Below, one piece after another: positions 55,664 to 64,000 of a DNA stretch of 64,000 nt. A program made the translations under genes and the position numbers. The notes under the pieces were generated by a model. The model saw nothing but the letters and a program-made list of their open reading frames with translations, searched no databases and was not told where the DNA came from. The DNA lies in assembly GCA_023409265.1 (NCBI GenBank), contig JAEYHZ010000014.1:682001-746000 (forward strand). The letters run 5' to 3'. The DNA is from Bacillota bacterium (GTDB lineage Bacteria > Bacillota > Clostridia > Acetivibrionales > DSM-1351). Every line of letters starts with the position of its first letter. Positions within the stretch are counted from its first letter, which is position 1.

Positions 55664-55697
55664 AGTACCCCGTTCCAATTTTGGAAAACGGGGTACT
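55664..55697 (-). terminator. terminator after ypeB
   Basis: AGTACCCCGTT/AACGGGGTACT arms are followed on the minus strand by TTTTATATT. It lies directly upstream of the marR promoter and insulates it. Confidence 0.9.
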
Positions 55698-55726
55698 CAA
55701 CCATCACTTCTCATAATTTACTAAAT

Positions 55727-57145
55727 CTACATTGTTAACGTACCTTCATCCGAATTAACAAGCATCAGAATATCTTCCTCTGCTCCGGTTACTGCATTAA
55801 TATATATTATAAATTTCTGTTCATTAACAGCTCCTTTGAACTCATAGCAATATCTCTCCGATTTAAAATCAGTTGGAATTATTGCTTTACCCTGACTTTC
55901 AATTTTAAGTTTACTATTGATTTTGCTTTTTGCCTCTTCTATTGTAAGTTTAGTCGGCGGAATATCTCTGGTTTTATGGTTGTACAGATAACCCTTTGCC
56001 TCAATACCCATGACTTCTCCATTATCCAAAGCAACCTTTATCCTTACTAGATCAGGATAACAGACAACACCATCCTGAACAGAGGCATAGCATATGGTTG
56101 CCACACCGTCCTGTTTCATGAAATAGGTATCCTTCATACTGCCAAACCCGTTATTCTTGAGAAAATTCTGAGCTGCCTTTTTAGCCGCTTCCATGGTCAT
56201 TTTTCCGTCATCTACGTTTCTATTTCTGACCATCCAATACACCTGACCGCCCTGTTGGGTTATATCAACCTCTGCACTGCCATCATTAGTTGAGTTTTTA
56301 TAGTCCACCTTAAAGCGGTAGGTTTTTATAGCCTCCTCGCTCTCATTATTTTCAAGCCTCGTAATTTTTTGTATTTTATCGTTTCCAATCATTTTTCGGA
56401 CAACATCTTCAGCCTTTGCAATGTCAACTTTTCCAGTTTTCAGTCCAACAGGTTTAACTTTTAGCAAGTGGTCGGAATAAGGTCCGTCGTAGGTCATTGA
56501 TGGATATTCCTGAAAATTCTTCTCAACATTCTCGAACTGGGATGACTCAATATTTTTAGTATTCTGACTCTTCAACTGTCTCGGCCCGTCTGAGCTTCCC
56601 CATGCCATTTTACCTTCATTAATCCGGTCTTGAATTTTGTGGAGACTGTTCTGCAGAGATACAGAAAAGTTATGCAGCCGCTCCAACGTGCTATACTCGT
56701 CATCACTCAACGGCAAACCGTTTGCCGTTTTATTATTATACGAATAGGCCATGTCGCCTACTTGGGTAAGGAAATTGGAGGTTTTTTCAAGTATTGGCGG
56801 TGCTACGGGAAGCTGTCCCATATTTGTCTGAGCAAGGTTTGCCTCCCGCCATACCTCTTCAAGCATCGTTGAAGTCCCTCTTGGTGTAGATGTTATCATA
56901 GATTTAGCCAATAGTACTTCAACATTATCGACATAGCTTGTCAAATCCAAAAAGGCTCTACTGTACTGATTATCCATCATTATCCTTAAATCTGTAAGCT
57001 GCCTGTTTTGAAAATAACTCCAGGTGGACACCCCGGCCAATGCCAGTACTGCTACGATAGCCACAGGTACAGCCCAGGATGTCCGTCTCCTTCTTCTTTT
57101 TGAATCATTATGATTGTTCATGTTTTCATATTCGCTCTGATCCAA
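55727..57145 (-). CDS. ypeB: germination protein YpeB
   Basis: 472 residues. A short basic N-terminus and one TM helix (WAVPVAIVAVLALAGVSTWSYF) are followed by a helical region and three PepSY-like repeats, the arrangement of YpeB. In spores YpeB is required for the stability of the cortex-lytic enzyme SleB, and both sit at the inner membrane and cortex. It lies 17 bp after sleB in the same operon, as in Bacillus and Clostridium. A terminator follows 30 bp later. Confidence 0.93.
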   Translation of the reverse strand: MDQSEYENMNNHNDSKRRRRRTSWAVPVAIVAVLALAGVSTWSYFQNRQLTDLRIMMDNQYSRAFLDLTSYVDNVEVLLAKSMITSTPRGTSTMLEEVWREANLAQTNMGQLPVAPPILEKTSNFLTQVGDMAYSYNNKTANGLPLSDDEYSTLERLHNFSVSLQNSLHKIQDRINEGKMAWGSSDGPRQLKSQNTKNIESSQFENVEKNFQEYPSMTYDGPYSDHLLKVKPVGLKTGKVDIAKAEDVVRKMIGNDKIQKITRLENNESEEAIKTYRFKVDYKNSTNDGSAEVDITQQGGQVYWMVRNRNVDDGKMTMEAAKKAAQNFLKNNGFGSMKDTYFMKQDGVATICYASVQDGVVCYPDLVRIKVALDNGEVMGIEAKGYLYNHKTRDIPPTKLTIEEAKSKINSKLKIESQGKAIIPTDFKSERYCYEFKGAVNEQKFIIYINAVTGAEEDILMLVNSDEGTLTM

Positions 57146-57161
57146 TTAATTCACCTCCATT

Positions 57162-57857
57162 TTATATTCCAAACCAGTGTTTGCCTATCTTTAATTTTAC
57201 CTTTCTAGACCAGATCCATTTACTTGTAGCAGTTGCAGGGTTCCAGTAATAAAGACATCCATATGTCGGATCCCAGCCAGCAAGTGCATCTCTAGCAGCT
57301 TTTACAACTGTAGATTTGGGGTTGATGGGTACATTTATCTGTCCATCTGATACAGCAGTAAATGCTCCCGGCTGGTATATGACACCGGCAATTGTTTTAG
57401 GGAATTTAGAATTTTTTACTCTATTTAGTATGACTGCGCCGACGGCAACCTGCCCCTCAAAGGGCTCACCTCTGGCCTCTCCGTTTATTGCTCTTGCAAG
57501 AAGCTGCTCGTCGGATACTTTTTTAGCAGCAGCATTTACCGTTCCGGTCTCAACAAAAGTTCCCAGTCCCATAGAAAGCAGCGTATTTTCATCAGCTATT
57601 CCGCTTGCTCTGAATCCATAGGTCCTCTGGTATTTAAGTACGGATGCAAAAGTATCATACCCGAAGCTTCCATTTACCTTACCGTCATAATAACCCCAAT
57701 TTTTTAATTCCTGCTGCATTTCTTTAACTTCCTGCCCCTTGTCACCTATTTTTAGAGATGAAGCGGTACTAGTAAAATACACTGATCCTTGACCTAATAA
57801 CGAAAGACTGAATATTACGATTAAACAAAAAGCAATCAATTTTATATGCTTTTTCAA
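57162..57857 (-). CDS. sleB: spore cortex-lytic enzyme SleB
   Basis: 232 residues with a TTG start at 57857, chosen because GGAGG lies seven bases upstream and the reading frame begins with a signal peptide (LKKHIKLIAFCLIVIFSLSLLG). A peptidoglycan-binding domain (IGDKGQEVKEMQQELKNWGYYDGKVNGSFGYDT) precedes a Hydrolase_2 lytic transglycosylase domain with the catalytic Glu in INGEARGEP. It hydrolyses cortex peptidoglycan during germination. Confidence 0.93.
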   Translation of the reverse strand: MKKHIKLIAFCLIVIFSLSLLGQGSVYFTSTASSLKIGDKGQEVKEMQQELKNWGYYDGKVNGSFGYDTFASVLKYQRTYGFRASGIADENTLLSMGLGTFVETGTVNAAAKKVSDEQLLARAINGEARGEPFEGQVAVGAVILNRVKNSKFPKTIAGVIYQPGAFTAVSDGQINVPINPKSTVVKAARDALAGWDPTYGCLYYWNPATATSKWIWSRKVKLKIGKHWFGI

Positions 57858-57929
57858 ACTTGTACCTCCTTCCAAATTTACATTAGAACTTAAGAAATGA
57901 ATAATTAATAGTTTTTTTCCCTGCAATAC

Positions 57930-57959
57930 TATTTTGAGTTATTGATTGTCAAAATATTC
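57930..57959 (-). promoter_or_regulatory. SigG-like forespore promoter of sleB-ypeB
   Basis: On the minus strand GAATA and CAAAATA are 18 bp apart, close to the SigG/SigF consensus GNATA and CATNNTA. The position, about 70 bp before the sleB start, fits forespore expression. Confidence 0.4.
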
Positions 57960-58054
57960 GTAATATTTCTTTATTTATGCATTCTACGTATAATTAGGTC
58001 TATTATGTTAAAAATCTATATGAAGGAACAGTTAAATAATAACTTCCGATTCTA

Positions 58055-58216
58055 AGAACCTGTTTAGTATCTGCTTGTACTTGACATTTTGAGTGAATTT
58101 TGTGTCAGGCAAGGCAAATTTTTGCAGGAATAATTTGTTTATTCCAAGAAAATTTAACGCAGCATGGCGCAAAATCCGCCAAAATGGCGAGTGCAATGGG
58201 ATGCTAAACAGATTCT
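58055..58216. mobile_element. 162-bp terminal-inverted-repeat (MITE-like) element, copy 1
   Basis: The ends AGAACCTGTTTAGTATC and GATGCTAAACAGATTCT are inverted repeats with two mismatches over 17 bp. It contains an internal hairpin (GGAATAA/TTATTCC class) and no ORF. Copy 2 at 58548 has the same length and differs at about ten positions by eye. A non-autonomous element mobilised by a transposase elsewhere is inferred. The left flank TA is not matched on the right, so the target duplication is unresolved. Confidence 0.7.
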
Positions 58217-58248
58217 AAAGCAGGAATTTTATTATTCAACTATTTCTA

Positions 58249-58518
58249 GCCCCTATTAACAATGTACAATACGTTTTTAAGCGGCGAATTTACCCTGCAG
58301 CTGCGTTGAAGCCACTTGTAAGGCACAAAGCCATACTTCGCGTCTTCGCCTTGCCGCAAGCCAAATTCTCTCGCTCAAAAATCTCCGACCTGACGCTGAG
58401 ATATTTTTGCAGTTTTCGAGGCGGATGGACGAAGCCTTGCTTGATGCAAGGCAAGGACGACAACAAAAGTGGCAAAATAGCCGGCGTGAGGCGTGTTATA
58501 CATTGTCAATAGAGGGCA
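58249..58518. mobile_element. 270-bp inverted-repeat element of a second type
   Basis: The ends TATTAACAATGTACAATACG (58254-58273) and CGTGTTATACATTGTCAATA (58492-58511) pair at 17 of 20 positions, extended outward by GCCC/GGGC. The body is clearly richer in G+C than its surroundings, has a GCCTTGC/GCAAGGC hairpin near 58432-58452 and no ORF. It lies between the two 162-bp copies. Confidence 0.6.
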
Positions 58519-58547
58519 AAATATTATTTTCTAATTTTTAATCATAA

Positions 58548-58709
58548 AGAACCTGTCTAGTATCTGCTTGTACTTGACATTTTGAGTGAATTTTATGTCA
58601 GGCAAGGCAAATTTTTGCAGGAATAATTTATTTATTCCAGGAAAATTTAACACAGCATGGCGCAAAATCTGCCAAAATGATGAGTGCAATGGGATACTAA
58701 ACAGGTTCT
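58548..58709. mobile_element. 162-bp terminal-inverted-repeat (MITE-like) element, copy 2
   Basis: The ends AGAACCTGTCTAGTATC and GATACTAAACAGGTTCT pair with one mismatch. It has the same length and direction as copy 1. Its right end is 15 bp before the glycosyltransferase start codon, so it forms part of that gene's upstream region and contains a TTGACA at 58574. The three elements and the sleB promoter account for most of 57858-58724. Confidence 0.7.
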
Positions 58710-58724
58710 AATGCGGAGATCACT

Positions 58725-59837
58725 ATGAAGGTATTGATACTGTATGTTTCTGTGGGAACAGGTCACATGAAGGCTGCCGAAGCGTTGAAGGAATCTATTG
58801 AAAAACAGTTTTCAGGCTGGTCCGTTGATATTCTTGATACATTAAAATATATAAATCCAATAGTAGATAAAATCGTTGTCGGTAGTTATCTGGGTGCTCT
58901 GAAAAGAAGTCCCGGACTTTACAGCAGGCTCTATACTGCTTCCGGTACAGGAACAGGTATTTATGATATGAGCAAAGCGCTTAACAGGCTATTGTCCTTT
59001 AAACTCAACAGCCTCATAAATGATTACAGGCCATCTGCCGTAGTAAGCACCCACCCCTTTCCCATGCAGATGCTGTCATCCTTAAAGGAAAAAAATAAAA
59101 TCAATATACCTACAATTGCAATTTTGACAGATTATGTAGTTCATTCTCTCTGTTTGGATAATGGAATGGATGCGTTTATTGTTGCAAATGATCTGATGAA
59201 AACCGAGATGATAGCCCGTGGAATCCCCGGGAGTATAATTTTTCCTTATGGCATACCTGTTTCACCAAAGTTCCTCACCAGAGTAGATAAAACCAAACTC
59301 AAGCAGGAGCTGGGACTGGATAACAAGTTTACCGTTCTTGTTATGGGCGGCGGGATGGGCTTTGGTAATATTGACAGCACTATGACTTCATTGTTGAATT
59401 GTGATATAGACCTTCAAATAATTGCTGTTACAGGAACAAATCAAAAGTTGAAAAATCAACTGGAACAAAGTGCCGCAAGCAGCAATAAAAAGGTTTTAAT
59501 ATTGAGTTATACAGATAAAATAAACGAACTGATGGATATATCAGATCTTCTGATAACCAAACCCGGTGGCATGACAATATCCGAGGCTTTGGTAAAAGGC
59601 CTGCCCATATTCATAATTTCACCAATACCCGGCCAGGAGGAAGGTAACGCCAGCTTTTTGATCAGAAGCGGTGCAGCTAATAAAATTGATGACTCAGCCC
59701 AGCTTGTAAGTGTACTTTCACAAGTTGCCAACGATCCGCTTACATTAAAAGCAATGCGGGAAAACTCCAAATTTTTAGGTAAACCACATTCTGCCAACGA
59801 TATTGCAACGCTGCTTGGAAAGCTTGTTTTGGGATGA
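58725..59837 (+). CDS. MGDG synthase/UgtP-like diacylglycerol glycosyltransferase
   Basis: 370 residues. The N-terminal MGDG_synth domain opens with VLILYVSVGTGHMKAAEAL and includes STHPFPMQMLSSL. The C-terminal GT28 half contains MGGGMGFGNID and the nucleotide-sugar site TKPGGMTISEAL. It transfers glucose or galactose from a UDP-sugar to diacylglycerol at the membrane face, making glycolipids or the lipoteichoic acid anchor. GGAG lies eight bases before the ATG. It ends three bases before a convergent lipoprotein gene with no terminator seen. Confidence 0.92.
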   Translation: MKVLILYVSVGTGHMKAAEALKESIEKQFSGWSVDILDTLKYINPIVDKIVVGSYLGALKRSPGLYSRLYTASGTGTGIYDMSKALNRLLSFKLNSLINDYRPSAVVSTHPFPMQMLSSLKEKNKINIPTIAILTDYVVHSLCLDNGMDAFIVANDLMKTEMIARGIPGSIIFPYGIPVSPKFLTRVDKTKLKQELGLDNKFTVLVMGGGMGFGNIDSTMTSLLNCDIDLQIIAVTGTNQKLKNQLEQSAASSNKKVLILSYTDKINELMDISDLLITKPGGMTISEALVKGLPIFIISPIPGQEEGNASFLIRSGAANKIDDSAQLVSVLSQVANDPLTLKAMRENSKFLGKPHSANDIATLLGKLVLG

Positions 59838-59840
59838 TAG

Positions 59841-60767
59841 TCAGAATATTCTACGGACACCGCATACCCTTCCCTTAAAATAGCTGTCCTCAAGGGTTTC
59901 GGTTATTACTCCCCGGGTTGTACTTGAATGGATAAATTCATTATCCCCCACATAAACTCCAACATCGTAAACATCTTTTTTAAGACTGTCGGTGCTGAAA
60001 AAAATCAGATCACCTGTCTGAAGATTCTCTAAATCAACAGGTGCTCCCGCTTTGTACATTTGTTGAATATTCCTTGGCACTTCAACGCCATTTATTTTAC
60101 TGCAGATATATACAAGCCCGGAGGAGTCCATACCCCACCGGCTTATTCCTCCTAAAATGAAAATAGTACCGTTAAATTTCTTAATTGTCTGAATAAATTC
60201 GTCCTCACTGGTTTTTGGAATTATATTATCACTTATGGGAATTGCGATTACTCCGCCTTCCTCTACCCAACCTCTTTTATTGTCAGGTAAAAGGACATCA
60301 TAGCCTGTTTTTGTTTTACCGACTGAATAAAGCTCTGTTCCAAGCACAACCTTCTTAAAATTAACAACATTATTTGCTCCCGAATAAATGTCTATTGTTT
60401 TTGCAGTAACAATTATCCGGTTGTTTATCCCTCCATCGGTGACACTGTCGGTATTTCTGCTTATGTACTTGCTTTTTACCCATCCTGAGGTCCCGTCCAG
60501 CAATTTTATATTGGTCCAGGAGTTCTCTTCCTTTATAACCTTAACAACCTGATTATACAGAACCTGCGTCAATCTGGTCCCAAGAATATCAGGTTTGTCA
60601 AACATATCAACGACTGCTTCTGTAACGACTGCTGCATTTTCCGGGGTTATTCCGCTCAACAGCTGTTCATTTCTGGTTACTGGAATTTCTCTGCTGCCGC
60701 AGCCCGTCAAAATTAATGTTAATAACAGAAATATGGAAATTAGCTTAAAAAATATATTTCTAGTCAT
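59841..60767 (-). CDS. NlpC/P60-like lipoprotein lacking catalytic Cys and His
   Basis: 308 residues. The lipobox is LILTGC at about residues 18-23. Two SH3-like segments (about 45-110 and 115-180) are followed by an NlpC/P60 domain. The motif normally GxDCSGLV reads GMDSSGLV (TCC for the Cys codon), and the HVGIY position reads DVGVYVGD. Only the third polar residue, His in FIHSS, remains. The active site is thus probably dead, and the protein may bind peptidoglycan without cutting it. It is convergent with the glycosyltransferase. Confidence 0.88.
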   Translation of the reverse strand: MTRNIFFKLISIFLLLTLILTGCGSREIPVTRNEQLLSGITPENAAVVTEAVVDMFDKPDILGTRLTQVLYNQVVKVIKEENSWTNIKLLDGTSGWVKSKYISRNTDSVTDGGINNRIIVTAKTIDIYSGANNVVNFKKVVLGTELYSVGKTKTGYDVLLPDNKRGWVEEGGVIAIPISDNIIPKTSEDEFIQTIKKFNGTIFILGGISRWGMDSSGLVYICSKINGVEVPRNIQQMYKAGAPVDLENLQTGDLIFFSTDSLKKDVYDVGVYVGDNEFIHSSTTRGVITETLEDSYFKGRVCGVRRIF

Positions 60768-60876
60768 GCTGGCCTCATCATTTCACTTTGTCATGATTAA
60801 ACAGTATGTTCTTTATTTAAGAGAGAGTTTTTTTTAATCATGCATTATTTTATTTTACTATATTTTGATTTTACTG

Positions 60877-63006
60877 TTATGTCAATGAACAGATTTTACA
60901 TGCGCTTGAACCGATAAAGCTGCTGATCAGTTCAACCTCTCTCTGTTTACAGGTGAATATGATAATCTGCTGCGTTTTACTCAGCTCACCTATCCGGTTT
61001 AATGCCTGGATTGTTCTTTCATCATCGTACTGGGCAAAGGGCTCGTCCATAAATAAAGGAAGTACTTCGTTTCCCTTTAATACTGATTCAGCTATAGCCA
61101 TTCTCAGAGCAAAATATAATTGATCTATTGCCCCGTTGCTAAGTGCTGACACAGGAATAACTGTCTCACTGTCCGGGTCACTGAGCATAATATTCAAATT
61201 GTCGCCGGCTCTGGCATCCTTATACTTCTGTCCAGTCAATCCGGCAAAAGTACTGTTAAACACCTTATTCATTACAGGCAGGAACTTCTTTTGTACCTCA
61301 TAAGAAGCCTCCTCCAGGGTTTTCATTGCAATATTCAAAGCATCTCCTCTCTGCTCCAGAGCCTTCTTCTGCTGTGTCAGCTTATGAATCTCCTGCTCAA
61401 CAGCTTCAGCATCCAAGGTACTGACTTTCTTCTGAAGCTGTAATTCAAGGGCAGCCTTTTCAATTTTCTTCTGCTGAAGCTGTTCAGTGTATACATGCCT
61501 CAACCGGGTTAATTCAAGGTTTTGGCTTTCACCTCGGTTCTCCAGAACACTTTCCAGCAGCATATTTTCAACTTTTGTCAACAAGGGCGCAGATTTATCC
61601 AACTGCTGAATTATAGCATCGGATAACTGGTCAATCCGGTATTCCAGTTCCTGAGTTTCGTTCTGCCTGAAATTCAGACTGACCACTTCAAGCCGTTTAA
61701 TCTGCTGTTCCAGCTGTACCTTTTCACTGTTCATTCTTTCGGACAGTGCCGTCAACTGCTGGTCAACCAATTCCTTTACTTTTTGTGCATTATCCAGTTT
61801 CTGCCTTGCAAGCTCCTCCCTTTCAGTTAAGGTCTTAAGACCCTCTTCCAGTTCTTTAAGCTGTTTGCGGTTTACAAACCTGAGAGCGCCTGAAATTGCA
61901 GCTGCCAATGCCGGAATTGCTGCTGTATATACGGGTAATCTGTTAAGCAGGAAGACTCCCCCCAAAGCAGCTATCAAGGCAATTAACGCTATTACTCCCA
62001 ATATATCTAAACCTTTAATCATTGATTTCCGTTTAAGGTATCCTTTTTCAAGCTCATCCAGGCGGTACCCGTTAAGGTCACTTCGCAGCCCACCCTCCTG
62101 CTGAACTACTTGTTTGGCCTTCTGCTCAAGAGCTAATTGCTCTTCGGTTACTTTCCTTATATTTTTCTGAGTCAGCTTTATACCATCATTTAAAAAGCCG
62201 ATTTCTTCATATTTACCTCTTTGAACCGTAAGCCTCTCCTTCAGCTCGCTGAATTCAAAAGCATTGGCTATAAGCTTTTCCTTGCTTTCCAGCAGTTCAA
62301 TTTCAGAAAGGCTTTGCTCAAACCTATCTCTGGTCTGCCATAGGCTTTCCTCGTGTTCTCTGATGGTTTCCCTTATCCTGGACAATTCCTCCAGCCGGCT
62401 GCTTATAATGTCAAGAGGTCTTGTATAGCTCCGGTCGGTGCCGACCTGTACTTTCAAGGCTTCCTTGAGAACAAGATATGCCTTTTTATACGAAATATCT
62501 TCATAGCCGCTCTGTCCTAAATTGGATATTCTGTCAATCAAATCTTTTGACGCAGAAGTGTCTATCTTTGTTCCAAGTTGTTTGATAAAAACTGTTCTTT
62601 CGAATACATTTTCATTTATCCCTGTTAGCTTTTCTGCTATTCCCCTGCCATCCTTTGTTCCGGAGTATACAGAGGTAATCTCATTAAAATCCCGGTCAAA
62701 CAGTTTTACATTGTTATTGCCAAAGTCCCTATCCAGTCTGTACGCACCGGCTTTATCCGATTCAATATTTAGGTATCCCCCATAACTCCCATTTTTCCAG
62801 GGTTTATATCTTTTAATTTCGGACACAAGTCCATCCTTATCTGCCCTGCCACCCTTAAGCCCGTACAATACTGCCTTGATAAACGCCATTACAGTTGATT
62901 TTCCGCTTTCATTGGGCCCGTAAATTATATTCATATTTCTTAATAGGTCAAGTTCGAAATCTATAAATTTACCAAAACCACGTATGTAAATTTTTTTGAT
63001 TATCAT
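60877..63006 (-). CDS. YhaN/SbcC-like AAA ATPase
   Basis: 709 residues. Walker A is IYGPNESGKST at about residue 30, and the C-terminal half holds the signature-like SALSNGAIDQLYFALRMAIA and Walker B LPLFMDEPFAQYDDERT, the split arrangement of SMC/Rad50-type ATPases. Coiled coils flank a central hydrophobic hairpin (about residues 330-370, ILGVIALIALIAALGGVFLL), as in YhaN-type proteins, which suggests membrane contact. It overlaps the metallophosphoesterase stop by 1 bp and so forms its partner in DNA end processing or repair. Confidence 0.88.
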   Translation of the reverse strand: MIIKKIYIRGFGKFIDFELDLLRNMNIIYGPNESGKSTVMAFIKAVLYGLKGGRADKDGLVSEIKRYKPWKNGSYGGYLNIESDKAGAYRLDRDFGNNNVKLFDRDFNEITSVYSGTKDGRGIAEKLTGINENVFERTVFIKQLGTKIDTSASKDLIDRISNLGQSGYEDISYKKAYLVLKEALKVQVGTDRSYTRPLDIISSRLEELSRIRETIREHEESLWQTRDRFEQSLSEIELLESKEKLIANAFEFSELKERLTVQRGKYEEIGFLNDGIKLTQKNIRKVTEEQLALEQKAKQVVQQEGGLRSDLNGYRLDELEKGYLKRKSMIKGLDILGVIALIALIAALGGVFLLNRLPVYTAAIPALAAAISGALRFVNRKQLKELEEGLKTLTEREELARQKLDNAQKVKELVDQQLTALSERMNSEKVQLEQQIKRLEVVSLNFRQNETQELEYRIDQLSDAIIQQLDKSAPLLTKVENMLLESVLENRGESQNLELTRLRHVYTEQLQQKKIEKAALELQLQKKVSTLDAEAVEQEIHKLTQQKKALEQRGDALNIAMKTLEEASYEVQKKFLPVMNKVFNSTFAGLTGQKYKDARAGDNLNIMLSDPDSETVIPVSALSNGAIDQLYFALRMAIAESVLKGNEVLPLFMDEPFAQYDDERTIQALNRIGELSKTQQIIIFTCKQREVELISSFIGSSACKICSLT

Positions 63007-64000
63007 TAGTCTATCCTTTCATTTTCCAAAGCCTGAAGCCCATACTGCAAGGCTAGGAAAAGAGTTTCCTTCCTCTCAGGAGAGGTTTCTTCTTCCTGCT
63101 GATCAAGGATTCTTCGAACGAATTCCCCTTTTATTCCTGGATCCTCAAGATACTGCTCATAATCAAACCTGACAGAGGTTTGGTTTTTAAGCTTGATATA
63201 AAAGCATCTGTCCTTGAACCTTTCCAGAATATACCCAAAATCAGGTATATAATTTTTATGAATAAAGCCTGTCAGGGTGATATTGTATAAATCTGTTCTT
63301 TTCAAAATGCAAGGATCCTGTAGATCTATCTTCTCAATGACCTCAGTATCATTGGCACAATCATTAATATTTACTTCAATATTGTGATAATGTCTTACAG
63401 CAGAAGGTGTAAAAATAATATCAGCTCTCTTCCTGTTTTCCTCAGAGAGACTTATAATACCCTGAACAAAGCCATGTTGCCCTTCTTCATCAAACCCCAG
63501 CGGTTCCGGACTCCCGGGGTTTATCATAACTGTTTTGTCATTTTTGAATTCACAATAGCAGTGCATATGTCCCAATGCCACATAATCCATATTCAGTTCA
63601 AACAGTTCTTTTGATGTAATGGAGTTATAGTTTCCGTCTTCAAAAGGGATGTCCACAGTACCATGAAAAACCAGAATATTAAAGACTTCCGCAGACTTAT
63701 TCCTCTTCAGCAAGTCCGGATAATCCTTTTGCAGACTGTTCTTAACTCCCATGCAATAGATACAGGTGTTATATTTCTCCAGGTACAAGGTATCCTGAGA
63801 ATCCTCTAAAATATGCACATTACTGCTCCATAGAGTCGATTTATAATATGAATTTTCAGAAATAGGGTCATGATTCCCTGGTACAATTATGACTTCTGTG
63901 TTATATAGTTCGGAGAACATATTTTTTACCTTTAAAACAGTAGAACCTTTAACATGGTTATTTTCAAACAAATCTCCACTTATTATCAGAAGGTCTGTTT
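63006..64000 (-). CDS. SbcD/YhaO-like metallophosphoesterase (5' end beyond window)
   Basis: About 331 codons are visible; the N-terminus lies past the right edge. The calcineurin-like phosphoesterase motifs are present: IISGDLFENN, IIVPGNHDP, ILVFHGTVD and YVALGHMHCYCEF. These bind two metal ions in SbcD/Mre11 nucleases. The C-terminal 120 residues form the capping region. The adjoining ATPase gene supports a YhaO-YhaN type complex that processes DNA ends. The reading frame continues upstream of residue GDLF, so this is not the true start. Confidence 0.9.
   Translation of the reverse strand, partial: TDLLIISGDLFENNHVKGSTVLKVKNMFSELYNTEVIIVPGNHDPISENSYYKSTLWSSNVHILEDSQDTLYLEKYNTCIYCMGVKNSLQKDYPDLLKRNKSAEVFNILVFHGTVDIPFEDGNYNSITSKELFELNMDYVALGHMHCYCEFKNDKTVMINPGSPEPLGFDEEGQHGFVQGIISLSEENRKRADIIFTPSAVRHYHNIEVNINDCANDTEVIEKIDLQDPCILKRTDLYNITLTGFIHKNYIPDFGYILERFKDRCFYIKLKNQTSVRFDYEQYLEDPGIKGEFVRRILDQQEEETSPERKETLFLALQYGLQALENERID

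Noticed and set aside
58290..58512. short ORFs on both strands inside the 270-bp element
   Set aside because: They read through inverted repeats, have no ribosome binding site, and the element looks non-coding.

Overview
The window reads as chromosome of a low-G+C, spore-forming, chemotactic Clostridia member. The sleB-ypeB germination pair, T-box regulated aspS, SLH protein, strong GGAGG ribosome binding sites and the YesMN/Lpl-type sugar uptake modules resemble cellulolytic Ruminiclostridium/Clostridium cellulolyticum relatives; the genus is an inference from gene content, not a database match. I saw no rRNA, tRNA, CRISPR array, intact transposase or prophage.

Layout. 0-3 kb: truncated LacI-type regulator with operator-like sites, then a transmembrane chemoreceptor. 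3.4-9.7 kb: complete oligopeptide ABC importer (two permeases, two ATPases, lipoprotein binding protein) behind a long structured leader. 9.7-16.8 kb: inverted-repeat element, ferritin, repeat-rich gap, DnaD-like and DnaC/DnaI-like replication proteins, CPBP protease, soluble chemoreceptor, two small HTH regulators. 16.9-22.7 kb: SLH/BsuPI surface protein, Gln/Pro/Asn-repeat membrane protein, three GNAT acetyltransferases, a helical-repeat protein, a copper-amine-oxidase-like stalk protein and a DUF3892 protein. 22.7-31.1 kb: a TetR-controlled metabolic locus: ALDH and FGGY kinase on one side, class III aminotransferase, two-domain class II aldolase and MFS carrier on the other, with matching operators just downstream of two divergent promoters. 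31.2-35.7 kb: oligoendopeptidase F, then aspS behind two stacked leader RNAs: a leader-peptide attenuator candidate and a long T-box. 35.7-47.6 kb: FMN-binding protein, sugar ABC importer with YesM/YesN two-component system, a GH16 enzyme without a signal peptide, and small metabolic or unknown genes. 48-55.7 kb: MarR regulator and four ABC exporter half-transporters forming two heterodimer pairs, controlled through a perfect 41-bp palindrome. 55.7-64 kb: ypeB and sleB, a gap packed with three MITE-like elements, an MGDG/UgtP-type glycosyltransferase, a P60-like lipoprotein lacking catalytic Cys and His, and a YhaN/YhaO-like DNA-repair pair running off the right edge.

The most striking non-coding signal is at 33027-33252. 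A consensus promoter drives a 15-codon ORF with its own ribosome binding site and three Asn codons near its end, followed by mutually exclusive helices ending in a strong terminator, all upstream of the T-box and aspS. The second is a 162-bp terminal-inverted-repeat element present twice near 58 kb, about 94% identical by eye, with a decayed relative near 11 kb and a different inverted-repeat element between the two copies. All alignments and folds were done by eye.
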